Below, piece by piece: positions 9,186 to 19,368 of a DNA stretch of 64,000 bases. Position 1 is the stretch's first letter. Each line of letters begins with the position of its first letter. The notes below the pieces were generated by a model. It was not told the DNA's origin and made no database searches. It saw only the letters and a program-made list of their open reading frames with translations. The translations under genes were made by a program, and so were the position numbers. Origin of the DNA: Pseudomonas sp. G34 (GTDB taxonomy: Bacteria; Pseudomonadota; Gammaproteobacteria; Pseudomonadales; Pseudomonadaceae); contig NZ_JAVHZV010000023.1 of NCBI RefSeq assembly GCF_031119625.1, positions 186,001 through 250,000 of the forward strand, in the 5' to 3' direction.

Positions 9186-12100
9186 ATGGCGCGTTTGGGG
9201 CTGGCGTTCGCCACGCTGTTGCGCTGGAGCCTGGGGCTGTGCGCGCTGGGCCTGGTACTGGCCGCCTTCTACGTGAGCCTGGGCCGCCAGTTGGTGCCGC
9301 TGGTGGCCGAGTATCGCCAGGAAGCTGAAGCCCGCGCCAGCGAGGCCCTGGGCATGCCGGTCAGTATCGGCGCGTTGGAAGGCCACTGGAGCGGTTTCGC
9401 GCCGCTGCTCACGGTGCGTGATCTGCGCGTTGGCGACGGCGAGCAGGCGCTGGCCCTTGACCAGGTGAAGGTCGTCCCTGACCTGCTCGGCAGCCTGCTG
9501 GCCTGGCAGCCACGCCTCGCCGACCTGCAGCTCGACGGCCTGAGCCTGACCCTGCGCGAGGACGAGCAGGGCGCCTGGCACGTGGAGGGCTTGCCGCAGC
9601 GCGAGGACCAGCCGCCGCTGGATATCGCCAAGGCGCTGCGCCAGTCCCAGGTGCTCGGTCATCTTTCCTTGCTGGGCAGCCGAGTGAGCATCCAGCCCCA
9701 CGAACAAAAGCCGCTGCAGCTCACCGATATCAATCTCAGCGTCGATAACGGCAGCAGCCGGCAGCGCCTGAATGCGCGCCTGCACCTGCCGGATGGCCAG
9801 CCCCTGGCCCTGCAGCTGCGCACGCGTATCCAGCCCGAGCACTGGCAGGACGCCCGCGCCGAGCTGTACCTCAGCGCGCCGCAGAGCGACTGGGCCGCCT
9901 GGTTGCCGGCCAAACTGACCCGCGACTGGCACCTGGAGCAGCTGCAACTGGGCGGTGAGCTGTGGGGCGTATGGGACAGGCGTCAGCTGCAGCGTGCGGT
10001 GACCCGCCTGCATGCCCCCGCCATGGAAGGCCAACTTGGCGAGCGCAAGGCCGTCGCGCTCAAGGACCTGACCCTGAATGCCTACTTCGAGCGCAAGGGC
10101 GATGATTTCGACCTGCTGCTCGACGATTTCGCCTTCAGCCGTGGCGACAACCGCTGGGGCGAGGCGCGCATCACCCTGGGCCACCAGGCGGCCGGTAATG
10201 ACCAATCGCAGCGCTGGAAACTGAGCGCCGATCGCCTCGATGTCGGCCCCCTGGTGCCGCTGGTCGAAAGCCTGGCACCGCTGCCGGACACCGCCCTGGA
10301 GCTGCTGCAGACCCTCAAGCCCCATGGCGGCCTGCGCAACCTCAACGCCAGCTTCCAACCGGAGCTCGAAGGCCCCGAGCGGCTGCAGTTCTCGGCCAAT
10401 CTGGAGCGTGTGGGCTTTTCCGCCTGGCACGCGTCGCCCGCCGTGGAAAATGGCAGCGGCAGCATCAGCGGCAATCTCGGCGAGGGTGAACTGAAGGTCG
10501 ACAGCGAAGATTTCTCCCTGCACCTCACCACCCTGTTTCCCAAGGCCTGGGTCTATCAGCAGGCCAAGGGCCGCTTGACCTGGACCCTCGATGATGAAGG
10601 TTTCACCCTGCGCGCGCCCTACCTGCAGGTGGTGGGCGAGGAGGGCAAGGTGGCTGGCGATTTCCTGATCCGCATGCTCAAGGATCCCGAGCGCGAGGAC
10701 TACATGGACCTGCGCGTCGGCATCCGCGATGGCGACGCGCGCTTCACCGAGAAATACCTGCCCAGCCGGGCACTCAGCCCGGCGCTGGATGAGTGGCTGA
10801 AAACCGCGATTCACGGCGGCAAGGTCAACGAGGGCTATTTCCAGTACCAGGGTTCGATCAATCGCAACCCCGATCCGGCGGTTCGCAGCATCAGCCTGTT
10901 CTTCGATGTACAGGATGCCGAGCTGGCCTTCCAGCCCGGCTGGCCTGTGCTGCGCGATGCCAGCGGGCAGGTGCTGATCGAAGACAGTGGCGTGCGTGTA
11001 CGGGTGTCCGAAGGCCGCATTCTGGATAGTCGCGTGCGTGAGGTGTTCGCCGATATCCCCCATGTCGACCCAGGCCAGCCCCCGCACCTGAAACTCAAGG
11101 GCAAGCTGCACAGCAGCGTCGGCGATGGCTTGAAGATCCTCCAGGAAACCCCGCTGGGCGTCGCCGATACCTTCGCCGGCTGGAAGGGCGAGGGCGCCCT
11201 GGATGGCGCGCTGGATCTGGATATCCCGTTGCAAAAGGGCGAGCAGGCCAAGGTGATCGTCGACTTCAGCGCCGACAAGGCTGCGCTGACCATCAGCAAG
11301 CCCGAGCTGCAACTGACTGACGTGACCGGCGATTTCCGCTATGACACGGGTAAGGGCCTGAGCGCACCGTCGATCAGCGCGCGAGCGCTCGGCCACGCCA
11401 TTCGCGGCAAGGCAGTGGCCGATGGCCGGCCCGGGCAGGCGCGTAGCCATATCGAAGCCAATGGCGTGGTGGCCCTGAACCAGCTGACGCAATGGCTGGG
11501 CGTCAAGCAGAAGCTGCCCGCCGAAGGCAGCCTGCCGTATCGCCTGCGTTTGAGCCTCGAAGGCACGCAAAGCCAGCTGCGCGTCGATTCCAACCTCAAG
11601 GGCCTGAGCATTGCCCTGCCGGCACCCTTCGGCAAGGCGGCCAACGAGGAGCGCTATGCCGACTGGCGGATGAATTTCGGCGGCGCCGAGCAGCGCTACT
11701 GGCTCGACTACGCGGACGTCGCCAGCTTCACCCTGGCCGCACCGCCTGGCCAGTTCGAGCAGAGCCGCGGCGAGCTGCGCCTCGGCGATGGCCCGGCGAT
11801 TCTGCCGCCCAACCGCGGTGTGCGCGTACGCGGGCGTGTCGCCCGGGTCAACCTGGCCGAGTGGCAGAAGGCAATCGAGCCCTATCAGCAGTCGTCGCGT
11901 CAGGACGCCCAGCAGCTGTTCAGCGATGCCGAGCTGCGCATCGGGCGTTTCGAGGGGCTTGGCCAGCAGCTCGATGAGCTCGATGTCGGCCTGCGCCCAC
12001 TCGAGGGCGGTTGGTCGTTGAATCTGGACAGCGCCCTGGCCAAGGGGCGTATCGATCTGTTCGAGGCAGCGGATCGGCCCATCGTCGCCGACATGGAATA

Positions 12101-13013
12101 CGTGCGCCTGCCGGCCGCCAAGGCAAAGACCGAGGGCGCGCCGGAGCCGGAAGGCCCCGACCCGTTGGCCAACTTCGACCCGCGGCAGATTCCGGCGCTG
12201 AACCTGCGTATCGCCCACGTGTTCCAAGGCAATGACGACATGGGCACCTGGTCGCTCAAGGCGCGCCCGGATGGCCAGGGCGTGCAGTTCAGCGACCTGG
12301 ATATCAACCTCAAGGGCCTGCATTTGGGCGGCGCGATTGGCTGGCAGGGCGTGCCGGGGCAGACGCGCAGCTGGTACAAGGGGCGTATGCAGGGTGAAAA
12401 ACTCTCCGAAGTGCTCAAGGCCTGGGGCTACGCGCCGTCGGCGACCAGCGAGAGCTTCCGCCTGGATGCCGACGGGCATTGGCCGGGCTCACCTGCCTGG
12501 TTCAACCTCAAGCGCTATTCCGGCAGCCTCGATGCGGCGCTGCGCAAGGGCCAGTTCGTCGAGGTGCAGGGCTCGGCCTCGGCGCTGCGGGTATTCGGGC
12601 TGCTGAACTTCAATTCCATCGGCCGCCGCCTGCGCCTGGACTTCTCCGACCTGCTCGACAAGGGCCTGAGCTACGACCGGGTGAAGGGCAACATGCTGGC
12701 CACCGACGGCGTGTTCGTCACCCAGGGGCCGATCACCATGACCGGGCCGTCGAGTAACCTGGAGCTCGACGGCACCCTGAACATGGTCAACGAGGGCATC
12801 GATGCCAAGCTGCTGGTGACCCTGCCGGTCACCAACAACCTGCCGATCGCCGCCTTGATCGTCGGTGCGCCGGCCATCGGCGGTGCGCTGTTCATTGCCG
12901 ACAAGCTGCTCGGCGACCGCGTGGCGCGCTTCGCCAGCGTGCAGTACGACGTCAAGGGTACCTTGCACGATCCGCAACTGACCTTCGACAAGCCGTTCGA
13001 GAAACCCAACTGA
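9186..13013 (+). CDS. yhdP: YhdP-family AsmA-like phospholipid transport protein
   Basis: A 1275-residue protein, close to the 1266 of E. coli YhdP. One N-terminal membrane helix (about residues 8-32) is followed by a long periplasmic region of repeating beta-strands ending in an AsmA-like C-terminus. YhdP belongs to the bridge-like group with TamB and YdbH that move phospholipid to the outer membrane. That function is established in E. coli and inferred here. The gene sits 31 bp after rng and 14 bp before the nitrilase. A very long antisense open frame across this gene is a GC artefact. Confidence 0.93.
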   Translation: MARLGLAFATLLRWSLGLCALGLVLAAFYVSLGRQLVPLVAEYRQEAEARASEALGMPVSIGALEGHWSGFAPLLTVRDLRVGDGEQALALDQVKVVPDLLGSLLAWQPRLADLQLDGLSLTLREDEQGAWHVEGLPQREDQPPLDIAKALRQSQVLGHLSLLGSRVSIQPHEQKPLQLTDINLSVDNGSSRQRLNARLHLPDGQPLALQLRTRIQPEHWQDARAELYLSAPQSDWAAWLPAKLTRDWHLEQLQLGGELWGVWDRRQLQRAVTRLHAPAMEGQLGERKAVALKDLTLNAYFERKGDDFDLLLDDFAFSRGDNRWGEARITLGHQAAGNDQSQRWKLSADRLDVGPLVPLVESLAPLPDTALELLQTLKPHGGLRNLNASFQPELEGPERLQFSANLERVGFSAWHASPAVENGSGSISGNLGEGELKVDSEDFSLHLTTLFPKAWVYQQAKGRLTWTLDDEGFTLRAPYLQVVGEEGKVAGDFLIRMLKDPEREDYMDLRVGIRDGDARFTEKYLPSRALSPALDEWLKTAIHGGKVNEGYFQYQGSINRNPDPAVRSISLFFDVQDAELAFQPGWPVLRDASGQVLIEDSGVRVRVSEGRILDSRVREVFADIPHVDPGQPPHLKLKGKLHSSVGDGLKILQETPLGVADTFAGWKGEGALDGALDLDIPLQKGEQAKVIVDFSADKAALTISKPELQLTDVTGDFRYDTGKGLSAPSISARALGHAIRGKAVADGRPGQARSHIEANGVVALNQLTQWLGVKQKLPAEGSLPYRLRLSLEGTQSQLRVDSNLKGLSIALPAPFGKAANEERYADWRMNFGGAEQRYWLDYADVASFTLAAPPGQFEQSRGELRLGDGPAILPPNRGVRVRGRVARVNLAEWQKAIEPYQQSSRQDAQQLFSDAELRIGRFEGLGQQLDELDVGLRPLEGGWSLNLDSALAKGRIDLFEAADRPIVADMEYVRLPAAKAKTEGAPEPEGPDPLANFDPRQIPALNLRIAHVFQGNDDMGTWSLKARPDGQGVQFSDLDINLKGLHLGGAIGWQGVPGQTRSWYKGRMQGEKLSEVLKAWGYAPSATSESFRLDADGHWPGSPAWFNLKRYSGSLDAALRKGQFVEVQGSASALRVFGLLNFNSIGRRLRLDFSDLLDKGLSYDRVKGNMLATDGVFVTQGPITMTGPSSNLELDGTLNMVNEGIDAKLLVTLPVTNNLPIAALIVGAPAIGGALFIADKLLGDRVARFASVQYDVKGTLHDPQLTFDKPFEKPN

Positions 13014-13027
13014 GCCTGGAGGCCTTG

Positions 13028-13882
13028 ATGTCATTCGCCGTGATCCAGATGGCCAGCCAGGACGATATCGCCGCCAACCTGGTCCAGGCTCGGCGCCTGC
13101 TCGAGCAGGCCGCAGCGGGTGGCGCGCGGTTGGCGGTGTTGCCGGAGAATTTCTCGGCCCTAGGGCGCCGCGATGCCGCCGCGCTGGGGCATCTGGAGGC
13201 CAGTGGCCAGGGGCCGGTGTTGCCGTGGTTGCGGTGTACTGCCCGTGATCTCGGTTTGTGGATAGTGGCCGGAACCCTGCCGCTGCCGCCGCAAGGCCAG
13301 CCCGCTGGCAAGCCTCGGGCCTGTTCGCTGTTGGTCGACGCCCACGGCGAGTGCGTCGCCCGCTACGACAAGCTGCACCTGTTCGATGTGGATGTCAGCG
13401 ACAGCCGTGGCCGTTATCGCGAGTCGGATGACTACGCTCATGGCGAGCAGGTGGTGGTGGCCGATACGCCAGTCGGGCGTCTGGGTTTGACCGTCTGCTA
13501 CGACCTGCGCTTTCCTGAGTTGTATGGCGCCTTGCGGGAGGCAGGCGCCGAGCTGATCAGCGCGCCCTCGGCCTTTACCCGGGTTACCGGCGCGGCGCAC
13601 TGGGAGGTGCTGATCCGTGCCCGTGCCATCGAGACCCAGTGCTATCTGCTGGCGGCCGCCCAGGGCGGCATTCACCCTGGCGGCCGGGAAACCTACGGCC
13701 ACAGTCTGATCGTCGACCCCTGGGGGTGTAAGCTGGCCGAACAGCCCGAGGGCGAGGCGGCTTTGCTGGCCGCTCGCGATGCCGGCGCACAGGCCGCGAT
13801 CCGCGAGCGTATGCCGGTGCTGCGGCACAAACGATTTTTCGCTGCGGCCGAACCGCGGCAGCCTGATGTGGAGACCTTATGA
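13028..13882 (+). CDS. Carbon-nitrogen hydrolase, probably deaminated-glutathione amidase
   Basis: A 284-residue nitrilase-superfamily enzyme. The Glu-Lys-Cys catalytic triad is visible at Glu40 (LAVLPENFS), Lys115 ([10 protein letters not shown]) and Cys157 ([12 protein letters not shown]). The [10 protein letters not shown] context fits the Nit1/YbeM branch, which repairs deaminated glutathione. ATG at 13028 is preferred over the adjoining TTG because GGAGG lies 5 bases upstream. The stop overlaps the tldD start (ATGA). Substrate assignment is inferred from the subgroup, not proven. Confidence 0.9.
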   Translation: MSFAVIQMASQDDIAANLVQARRLLEQAAAGGARLAVLPENFSALGRRDAAALGHLEASGQGPVLPWLRCTARDLGLWIVAGTLPLPPQGQPAGKPRACSLLVDAHGECVARYDKLHLFDVDVSDSRGRYRESDDYAHGEQVVVADTPVGRLGLTVCYDLRFPELYGALREAGAELISAPSAFTRVTGAAHWEVLIRARAIETQCYLLAAAQGGIHPGGRETYGHSLIVDPWGCKLAEQPEGEAALLAARDAGAQAAIRERMPVLRHKRFFAAAEPRQPDVETL

Positions 13883-15321
13883 GCGACCTGTTATCGACCG
13901 TCAGCGAGCAACTGCTGAGCCCCGGCGGCCTGACCCTGGAGCACCTGCCGGGCGTGCTCGGCGAGCTGGCCGGCCCGGGAATCGATGCCGCCGACCTGTA
14001 CTTCCAGACCCAGGTCTCGGAGACCTGGGTGCTCGAGGACGGCATCGTCAAGGAAGGCAGCTTCAACCTCGATCAGGGCGTGGGCGTGCGCGCCCAGTCC
14101 GGTGAGAAAACCGGCTTCGCCTACAGCAATGCGATCACCGCCGAGGCGCTGAGCCAGGCGGCTCGCGCCGCGCGTTCGATTGCCCGCGCCGGCCAGCAGG
14201 GCCGTGTGCAGGCCTTCAAGGCCACCCAGGTGATGCCGCTGTACGCCGCCGACAACCCGCTGGACGTGATCGACCGCGCCCAGAAGGTCGAGCTGCTCAA
14301 GCGTATCGATGTCGCGACCCGCGGCCTGGACCCACGCATCAAACAGGTGACGGTGAGCCTGGCCGGGGTCTGGGATCGCGTGCTGGTCGCCGCCACCGAC
14401 GGCAGCCTGGGCGCCGATATCCGCCCCCTGGTGCGCTTCAACGTCAGCGTGATCGTCGAGCAGAACGGGCGCCGCGAGCGTGGCGGCCACGGCGGCGGCG
14501 GGCGTACCGACTACCGCTACTTCCTCAACGAGGATCGCGCCATGGGCTACGCCCGCGAGGCGCTGCGCCAGGCGCTGGTCAACCTCGAAGCGATCGCTGC
14601 GCCGGCCGGCACCCTGCCGGTGGTGATGGGCGCCGGTTGGTCCGGTGTGCTGCTGCACGAGGCGGTCGGCCATGGCCTGGAAGGCGACTTCAACCGCAAG
14701 GGCAGCTCCAACTACAGCGGCAAGATCGGCCAGCAGGTAGCGTCCAAGCTGTGCACCATCGTCGACGACGGCACCCTGGCCGAGCGCCGCGGCTCGCTGA
14801 GCATGGACGACGAGGGTACGCCTACCCAGTGCACCACGCTGATCGAGAACGGCGTGCTCAAGGGCTACATGCAGGACAAGCTCAATGCCCGCCTGATGGG
14901 CGTGGCACGCACCGGCAACGGCCGCCGCGAGTCCTACTCGCACCTGCCCATGCCGCGCATGACCAACACCTACATGCTGGCCGGTGAAAGCGACCCCGAG
15001 GAAATCATCCGTTCGGTGAAGAAGGGCATCTACTGCGCCAACCTCGGCGGTGGCCAGGTCGACATCACCAGCGGCAAGTTCGTGTTCTCCACCAGCGAGG
15101 CCTACCTGATCGAAGACGGCAGGATCACCGCGCCGGTCAAGGGCGCGACCCTGATCGGCAACGGGCCGGAGGCGATGAGCAAGGTCTCGATGGTTGGCAA
15201 CGACCTGGCGCTGGATAGCGGTGTCGGCACCTGTGGCAAGGACGGCCAGTCGGTGCCGGTCGGCGTTGGCCAGCCGACCCTGAAGATCGATGCGATCACG
15301 GTCGGCGGTACCGGCGCTTGA
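13879..15321 (+). CDS. tldD: Metalloprotease TldD
   Basis: A 480-residue TldD, the catalytic half of the TldD/TldE(PmbA) protease. The zinc site HEXXXH is HEAVGH at residues 260-265 ([14 protein letters not shown]). The heterodimer degrades unfolded peptides and in other bacteria processes microcin B17 and CcdA. The partner pmbA lies 0.6 kb downstream with the oppositely oriented darP between them. Translationally coupled to the nitrilase gene. Confidence 0.97.
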   Translation: MSDLLSTVSEQLLSPGGLTLEHLPGVLGELAGPGIDAADLYFQTQVSETWVLEDGIVKEGSFNLDQGVGVRAQSGEKTGFAYSNAITAEALSQAARAARSIARAGQQGRVQAFKATQVMPLYAADNPLDVIDRAQKVELLKRIDVATRGLDPRIKQVTVSLAGVWDRVLVAATDGSLGADIRPLVRFNVSVIVEQNGRRERGGHGGGGRTDYRYFLNEDRAMGYAREALRQALVNLEAIAAPAGTLPVVMGAGWSGVLLHEAVGHGLEGDFNRKGSSNYSGKIGQQVASKLCTIVDDGTLAERRGSLSMDDEGTPTQCTTLIENGVLKGYMQDKLNARLMGVARTGNGRRESYSHLPMPRMTNTYMLAGESDPEEIIRSVKKGIYCANLGGGQVDITSGKFVFSTSEAYLIEDGRITAPVKGATLIGNGPEAMSKVSMVGNDLALDSGVGTCGKDGQSVPVGVGQPTLKIDAITVGGTGA

Positions 15322-15356
15322 GCCGCGCCGCTGCCAGCCACGCGGCCCGGCGAAAC

Positions 15357-15875
15357 CTAGCGCAGGCCGCGCTGGGCTTCGTCGAGCTCGCGGATGTACT
15401 TGAAGATCTTGCGTGACGACGCCGGTGCCTTGTTCTGCGCGGCTTCGTGCTGGGCGTGGCGAATCAGCCCACGCAGGTGCTGGCGGTCGGCAGCGGGGTA
15501 GTCGGTGAGGAATTTTTCCAGCACTTCGTCGTTGCCCTCGATCAGCCGGTCGCGCCAGCGTTCGAGATTGTGGAAGCGTTCGTTGTACTGGCGCGTGGAG
15601 GCGTCGACCTGGTCGAGCAGGGTGAGAATGGCCTCGATGTCCTGTTCGCGCATCAGCTTGCCGATGAACTGGACATGGCGTTTCTTGGCCGAATTGGCGG
15701 TGTGCTTCGGTGCCTCTTCCAGTGCCCGGCGCAGGGCGTCGGTCAGCGGTAGCTTGCGCTGCAGGTCGGGCTTGAGGCCGACCAGGCGCTGGCCAAGGTC
15801 CTGCAGGGCATGCAGCTCGCGCTTGACCTGGGTTTTGCTCTTCTCGCCGGAGAAGTCATCGGAGTAATCAGACAT
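15357..15875 (-). CDS. darP: Ribosome-associated protein DarP (YjgA, DUF615)
   Basis: A 172-residue, highly charged helical protein. Blocks [20 protein letters not shown] and [21 protein letters not shown] are typical of the DUF615/YjgA family. DarP binds the 50S subunit late in assembly, in the region of the peptidyl-transferase centre. I chose the ATG giving [16 protein letters not shown]. Fourteen further upstream codons are open but do not look like family sequence. Located between tldD and pmbA as in other pseudomonads. Confidence 0.93.
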   Translation of the reverse strand: MSDYSDDFSGEKSKTQVKRELHALQDLGQRLVGLKPDLQRKLPLTDALRRALEEAPKHTANSAKKRHVQFIGKLMREQDIEAILTLLDQVDASTRQYNERFHNLERWRDRLIEGNDEVLEKFLTDYPAADRQHLRGLIRHAQHEAAQNKAPASSRKIFKYIRELDEAQRGLR

Positions 15876-15977
15876 TGTGCGGTGATCCAATGGGAAACGC
15901 CGCCATGATAGCAGCAAGTTTCTTGCCGCATGCGCGACCCGCGTCGTTGCCGCTGTGGCCCCCGTTCAGGAGTCGTT

Positions 15978-17324
15978 ATGAGTGAAGTGGAAGTAGTCGG
16001 ACCCGCCGCGTTGCCAGGTTTGCAGGCGCAGGTCGAGCAGATTCTCGCCGAGGCCAGCAAGCAGGGGGCCACGGCCTGCGAGGTCGCCGTGTCGGTGGAG
16101 CAGGGGTTGTCCACCACGGTGCGTCAGCGCGAGGTGGAAACCGTCGAATTCAATCGCGATCAGGGCTTTGGCATCACCCTCTACGTCGGCCAGCGCAAGG
16201 GCTCGGCCAGCACCTCGGCCACCGGCGAGGCGGCCATTCGCGAAACCGTGGCCGCTGCCCTGGCCATTGCCAAGCACGCCTCGGAGGATGAGAGCGCCGG
16301 CCTGGCCGATGCCGCGTTGATGGCGCGCGAGCTGCCGGAGCTGGACCTCTACCACGCCTGGGACATCACCCCGGAGCAGGCGATCGAGCGTGCGCTGCTC
16401 TGCGAGGCGGCGGCCTTCGATGCCGACCCGCGCATCCGCAATGCCGATGGCACCAGCCTGGGTAGCCATCAGAGCTGTCGCGTGTATGGCAACAGCCACG
16501 GCTTCGTCGGGGGGTATGCCAGCACCCGCCACAGCCTCAGCTGCGTGATGATCGCCGAGAGCGAAGGGCAGATGCAGCGCGATTACTGGTACGACGTGAA
16601 CCGCCAGGGCCATCTGCTCGCCGACGCTGCCAGCATCGGCCGGCGCGCCGCGCAGCGGGCGGTCAGCCGCCTGGGCGCTCGCCCGGTGCCGACCTGCGAG
16701 GTACCCGTGCTGTTTTCCGCCGAGTTGGCCACCGGCCTGTTCGGCAGCTTTCTCGGGGCGATTTCCGGCGGTGCGCTGTACCGCAAGTCGTCGTTCCTCG
16801 AAGGTACCCTGGGCGAGCAGTTGTTCCCGTCCTGGCTGAACCTCGACGAGCGCCCGCACATTCCGCGCGCCATGGGCAGCGCCGCGTTCGACGGCGACGG
16901 CCTGGCCACCTATGCCAAGCCGTTCGTCGAAGGTGGTCGGCTGGTCTCCTACATCCTGAGCACCTATTCCGGCCGCAAGCTGGGCATGCCCAGTACCGCC
17001 AACGCCGGGGGCGTGCACAACCTGTTCGTCAGTCATGGCGAGGAGGATCAGCAGGCGCTGATCAAGCGCATGGGCCGTGGCCTGCTGGTCACCGAGCTGA
17101 TGGGCCACGGCCTGAACATGGTGACCGGTGATTATTCCCGCGGTGCCGGTGGCTACTGGGTGGAGAATGGCGAGATCAAGTTCGCCGTGCAGGAAGTGAC
17201 CATTGCCGGCAACATGCGCGACATGTTCCGGCAGATCGTTGCCGTGGGCAGCGATCTGGAGCTGCGCAGCAATATCCGCACGGGCTCGGTGCTGATCGAG
17301 AAGATGACCGTCGCCGGTAGCTGA
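15978..17324 (+). CDS. pmbA: Metalloprotease partner PmbA (TldE)
   Basis: A 448-residue PmbA, near the E. coli length of 450, and the non-catalytic partner of TldD. It lacks an HEXXXH zinc motif, as expected, and has the family blocks VSVEQGLSTTVRQREVETVE and STANAGGVHNLFV. The start at ATG 15978 gives MSEVEVVGPAALPGLQ. Upstream codons in frame are not conserved. It is transcribed divergently from darP. A GC-rich hairpin follows the stop. Confidence 0.96.
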   Translation: MSEVEVVGPAALPGLQAQVEQILAEASKQGATACEVAVSVEQGLSTTVRQREVETVEFNRDQGFGITLYVGQRKGSASTSATGEAAIRETVAAALAIAKHASEDESAGLADAALMARELPELDLYHAWDITPEQAIERALLCEAAAFDADPRIRNADGTSLGSHQSCRVYGNSHGFVGGYASTRHSLSCVMIAESEGQMQRDYWYDVNRQGHLLADAASIGRRAAQRAVSRLGARPVPTCEVPVLFSAELATGLFGSFLGAISGGALYRKSSFLEGTLGEQLFPSWLNLDERPHIPRAMGSAAFDGDGLATYAKPFVEGGRLVSYILSTYSGRKLGMPSTANAGGVHNLFVSHGEEDQQALIKRMGRGLLVTELMGHGLNMVTGDYSRGAGGYWVENGEIKFAVQEVTIAGNMRDMFRQIVAVGSDLELRSNIRTGSVLIEKMTVAGS

Positions 17325-17332
17325 ATCCCCAG

Positions 17333-17349
17333 GGGCGCCTTTGGCGCCC
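17333..17349 (+). terminator. GC hairpin after pmbA
   Basis: GGGCGCC and GGCGCCC arms surround a TTT loop, starting 9 bp after the pmbA stop. No T-tract follows, so it could be a weak terminator or a 3'-end stabiliser rather than a full intrinsic terminator. Confidence 0.4.
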
Positions 17350-17486
17350 GCTGTCTCGCAAGCCGTCGCGCAAGGCGACGGTTTCGCTCATCCACCTGCT
17401 TTTTCCAAACGGCCCGCGGGGCCTGTCTGAGCGTAAATCGGCCATCACCCTGAATCGCCACCTGCGGTTGCATTCGCCGCAAGGGA

Positions 17487-17524
17487 TTGATTATTTTTCC
17501 TATTTAGGAATTAATATCATTATC
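17487..17524 (+). promoter_or_regulatory. Iron-controlled promoter of fagA with a Fur-type site
   Basis: TTGATT (17487-17492) and TTAATA (17511-17516) are 18 bases apart. The 19-mer at 17506-17524, ending TATCATTATC, matches 13 of 19 positions of the classic Fur consensus GATAATGATAATCATTATC, with its right half fully intact. It covers the -10, so Fur bound with iron should block this promoter. The homologous fagA operon of P. aeruginosa is known to be iron-repressed. Confidence 0.7.
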
Positions 17525-17539
17525 TTTTGAGGGATTGCC

Positions 17540-17935
17540 ATGAGATTTCGCACCCGCACCACACCTTGCCTGGACTGCTGGCACTGGCTGGGATTGAGGA
17601 TCCGCTGCGCGCTGCTGCCGGACGAGCCGCGGCTGCTGGAGCTGCACTGGGCCCAGGGGCGGCAGTTGGTCGAACACGGGCGCCTGTGCCCCTGGCGGAT
17701 GTCGCTGACCACCCTGACCCTGCTCATGGACACCGCCTGCGACACGGCACTGCCCTGGCACTGGCGCAGTGTCTGCCTGGATCATGCCTATCGCTCGCTC
17801 TATGCCCTGCAGCACCTGGCGGTCGACCGCGAGCAGCAGTGCAGCCTGATCCGCGTGCGCAATCGCCTGGCGACGTTGCGCATGCAGCCCTCGCTTTCGA
17901 TCTCCGAACTGGCAGAAGGAAACCCCTATGAGTAA
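17540..17935 (+). CDS. fagA: FagA, iron-regulated protein of unknown function
   Basis: A 131-residue protein rich in Trp, Cys and Arg. A CxxC pair lies near the N-terminus (PCLDCWHWLG), and a hydrophobic patch is centred on MSLTTLTLLMDTACDTALPW. No signal peptide or membrane helix is convincing. It is recognised mainly by place: it precedes fumC, a small TPR-like gene and Mn-superoxide dismutase behind a Fur-type site, as fagA does in P. aeruginosa. Its 3' end overlaps the fumC start by 8 bp. Biochemical role is not known to me. Confidence 0.8.
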   Translation: MRFRTRTTPCLDCWHWLGLRIRCALLPDEPRLLELHWAQGRQLVEHGRLCPWRMSLTTLTLLMDTACDTALPWHWRSVCLDHAYRSLYALQHLAVDREQQCSLIRVRNRLATLRMQPSLSISELAEGNPYE

Positions 17936-19316
17936 CCACCACGGCGACACCCGTATCGAACGCGACAGCATGGGTGAGCTGGCTGTGCCCGCCGAGGCGC
18001 TGTATGGCGCCCAGACCCAGCGTGCGGTAGACAACTTCCCGGTGTCCGGGCTGGCCATGCCCGAGGCGTTCATTCGCGCCCTGGTGCTGGCCAAGGCAGC
18101 CGCCGCTCGCGCCAACGTCGATCTGGAGCAGATTCTGCCCGCCCAGGGCGATGCCATCGTTGCGGCGTGCCAGCAATTGCTGGCCGAGGACTTCATGCAA
18201 CATTTCCCGGTGGACGTTTTCCAGACCGGCTCCGGCACCAGCTCAAACATGAACGCCAACGAGGTGATCGCCACCCTGGCCACACGCATCCTGGGCGAGC
18301 CGATCAACCCCAACGATCACGTCAACTGCGGGCAGAGCAGCAACGACATCATTCCCACCACCATTCATGTCAGCGCCGCCATCGAGGTCAGCGAAAGGCT
18401 GCTGCCGGCGCTGGGGCATCTGCTCGAAGTGCTGTGCAACAAGTCCCTGGAGGTGCAGCCCTACGTGAAAACCGGTCGCACCCACCTGATGGATGCCATG
18501 CCGGTGCGCATGAGCCAGGTGCTGGATGGCTGGGCCCATCAGATACAGGCCAACATCCAGTTGCTCACCGGGCTACTGCCGGCGCTGCAGGCCCTGGCCC
18601 AGGGCGGCACGGCGGTCGGTACCGGCATCAACGCCCATCCACGCTTTGCCGAACTGTTCTGCCAGGAGCTCAACGCCTTGACCGCTCGGCAGTTCACCCC
18701 GGGCAGCAACTTCTTCGCCTTGATCGGCTCCCAGGACACCGCAGTCGCACTGTCCGGGCAGCTGAAGACGACCGCCGTCTCGCTGATGAAGATCGCCAAC
18801 GATCTGCGCTGGATGAACTCCGGGCCCCTGGCCGGGTTGAGCGAGATCGAACTCGAGGCCCTGCAGCCCGGCTCCTCGATCATGCCCGGCAAGGTCAATC
18901 CGGTGATCCCGGAGGCCACCGCCATGGTCGCCGCGCAGGTGATCGGCAATGACGCCGCCATCGCCATTGCCGGGCAGTCCGGCAACTTCGAGCTGAACGT
19001 GATGCTGCCGGTGATCGCCCACAACCTGCTCGGCAGCATCGAGCTGCTGAGCAACGCCAGCCGTCTGCTGGCCGACCGCGCCATCGCCAGCTTCAAGGTC
19101 AACGAGCCCAAGCTCAAGGAAGCGCTGGGGCGCAACCCGATCCTGGTTACCGCGCTCAATCCCCTGATCGGTTACCAGAAGGCTGCGGAAATCGCCAAGC
19201 AGGCCTACCGCGAAGGCCGGCCGATCATCGACGTGGCCGAGGAAATGACCGAGCTGGGGCGTGCCGAACTGGAGCAATTGCTCAACCCCGAGCGCCTTAC
19301 CAAGGGCGGTCTCTAA
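17928..19316 (+). CDS. fumC: Fumarate hydratase class II (iron-independent)
   Basis: A 462-residue class II fumarase/aspartase-superfamily enzyme that converts fumarate to malate. Blocks visible: TGSGTSSNMNANEV, the active-site region KTGRTHLMDAMP, and the signature GSSIMPGKVNP. It needs no Fe-S cluster, unlike class I fumarases. Its place behind a Fur-type promoter with Mn-SOD fits replacement of iron enzymes when iron is scarce. AAGGA lies upstream of the ATG. Confidence 0.97.
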   Translation: MSNHHGDTRIERDSMGELAVPAEALYGAQTQRAVDNFPVSGLAMPEAFIRALVLAKAAAARANVDLEQILPAQGDAIVAACQQLLAEDFMQHFPVDVFQTGSGTSSNMNANEVIATLATRILGEPINPNDHVNCGQSSNDIIPTTIHVSAAIEVSERLLPALGHLLEVLCNKSLEVQPYVKTGRTHLMDAMPVRMSQVLDGWAHQIQANIQLLTGLLPALQALAQGGTAVGTGINAHPRFAELFCQELNALTARQFTPGSNFFALIGSQDTAVALSGQLKTTAVSLMKIANDLRWMNSGPLAGLSEIELEALQPGSSIMPGKVNPVIPEATAMVAAQVIGNDAAIAIAGQSGNFELNVMLPVIAHNLLGSIELLSNASRLLADRAIASFKVNEPKLKEALGRNPILVTALNPLIGYQKAAEIAKQAYREGRPIIDVAEEMTELGRAELEQLLNPERLTKGGL

Positions 19317-19368
19317 GCGCTGCAGCGTTCGCGCAGCGGTGTGCCGAGCCCAGGCGAGGAGGCCGATC

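Noticed and set aside
9096..12479. A very long open frame (over 1100 codons) on the strand opposite yhdP
   Set aside because: It mirrors the yhdP codons in a GC-rich genome, has no family-like sequence or ribosome-binding site, and yhdP itself has expected length and domains. Similar long antisense frames over gatB, gatA, rng and cysNC were rejected for the same reason.
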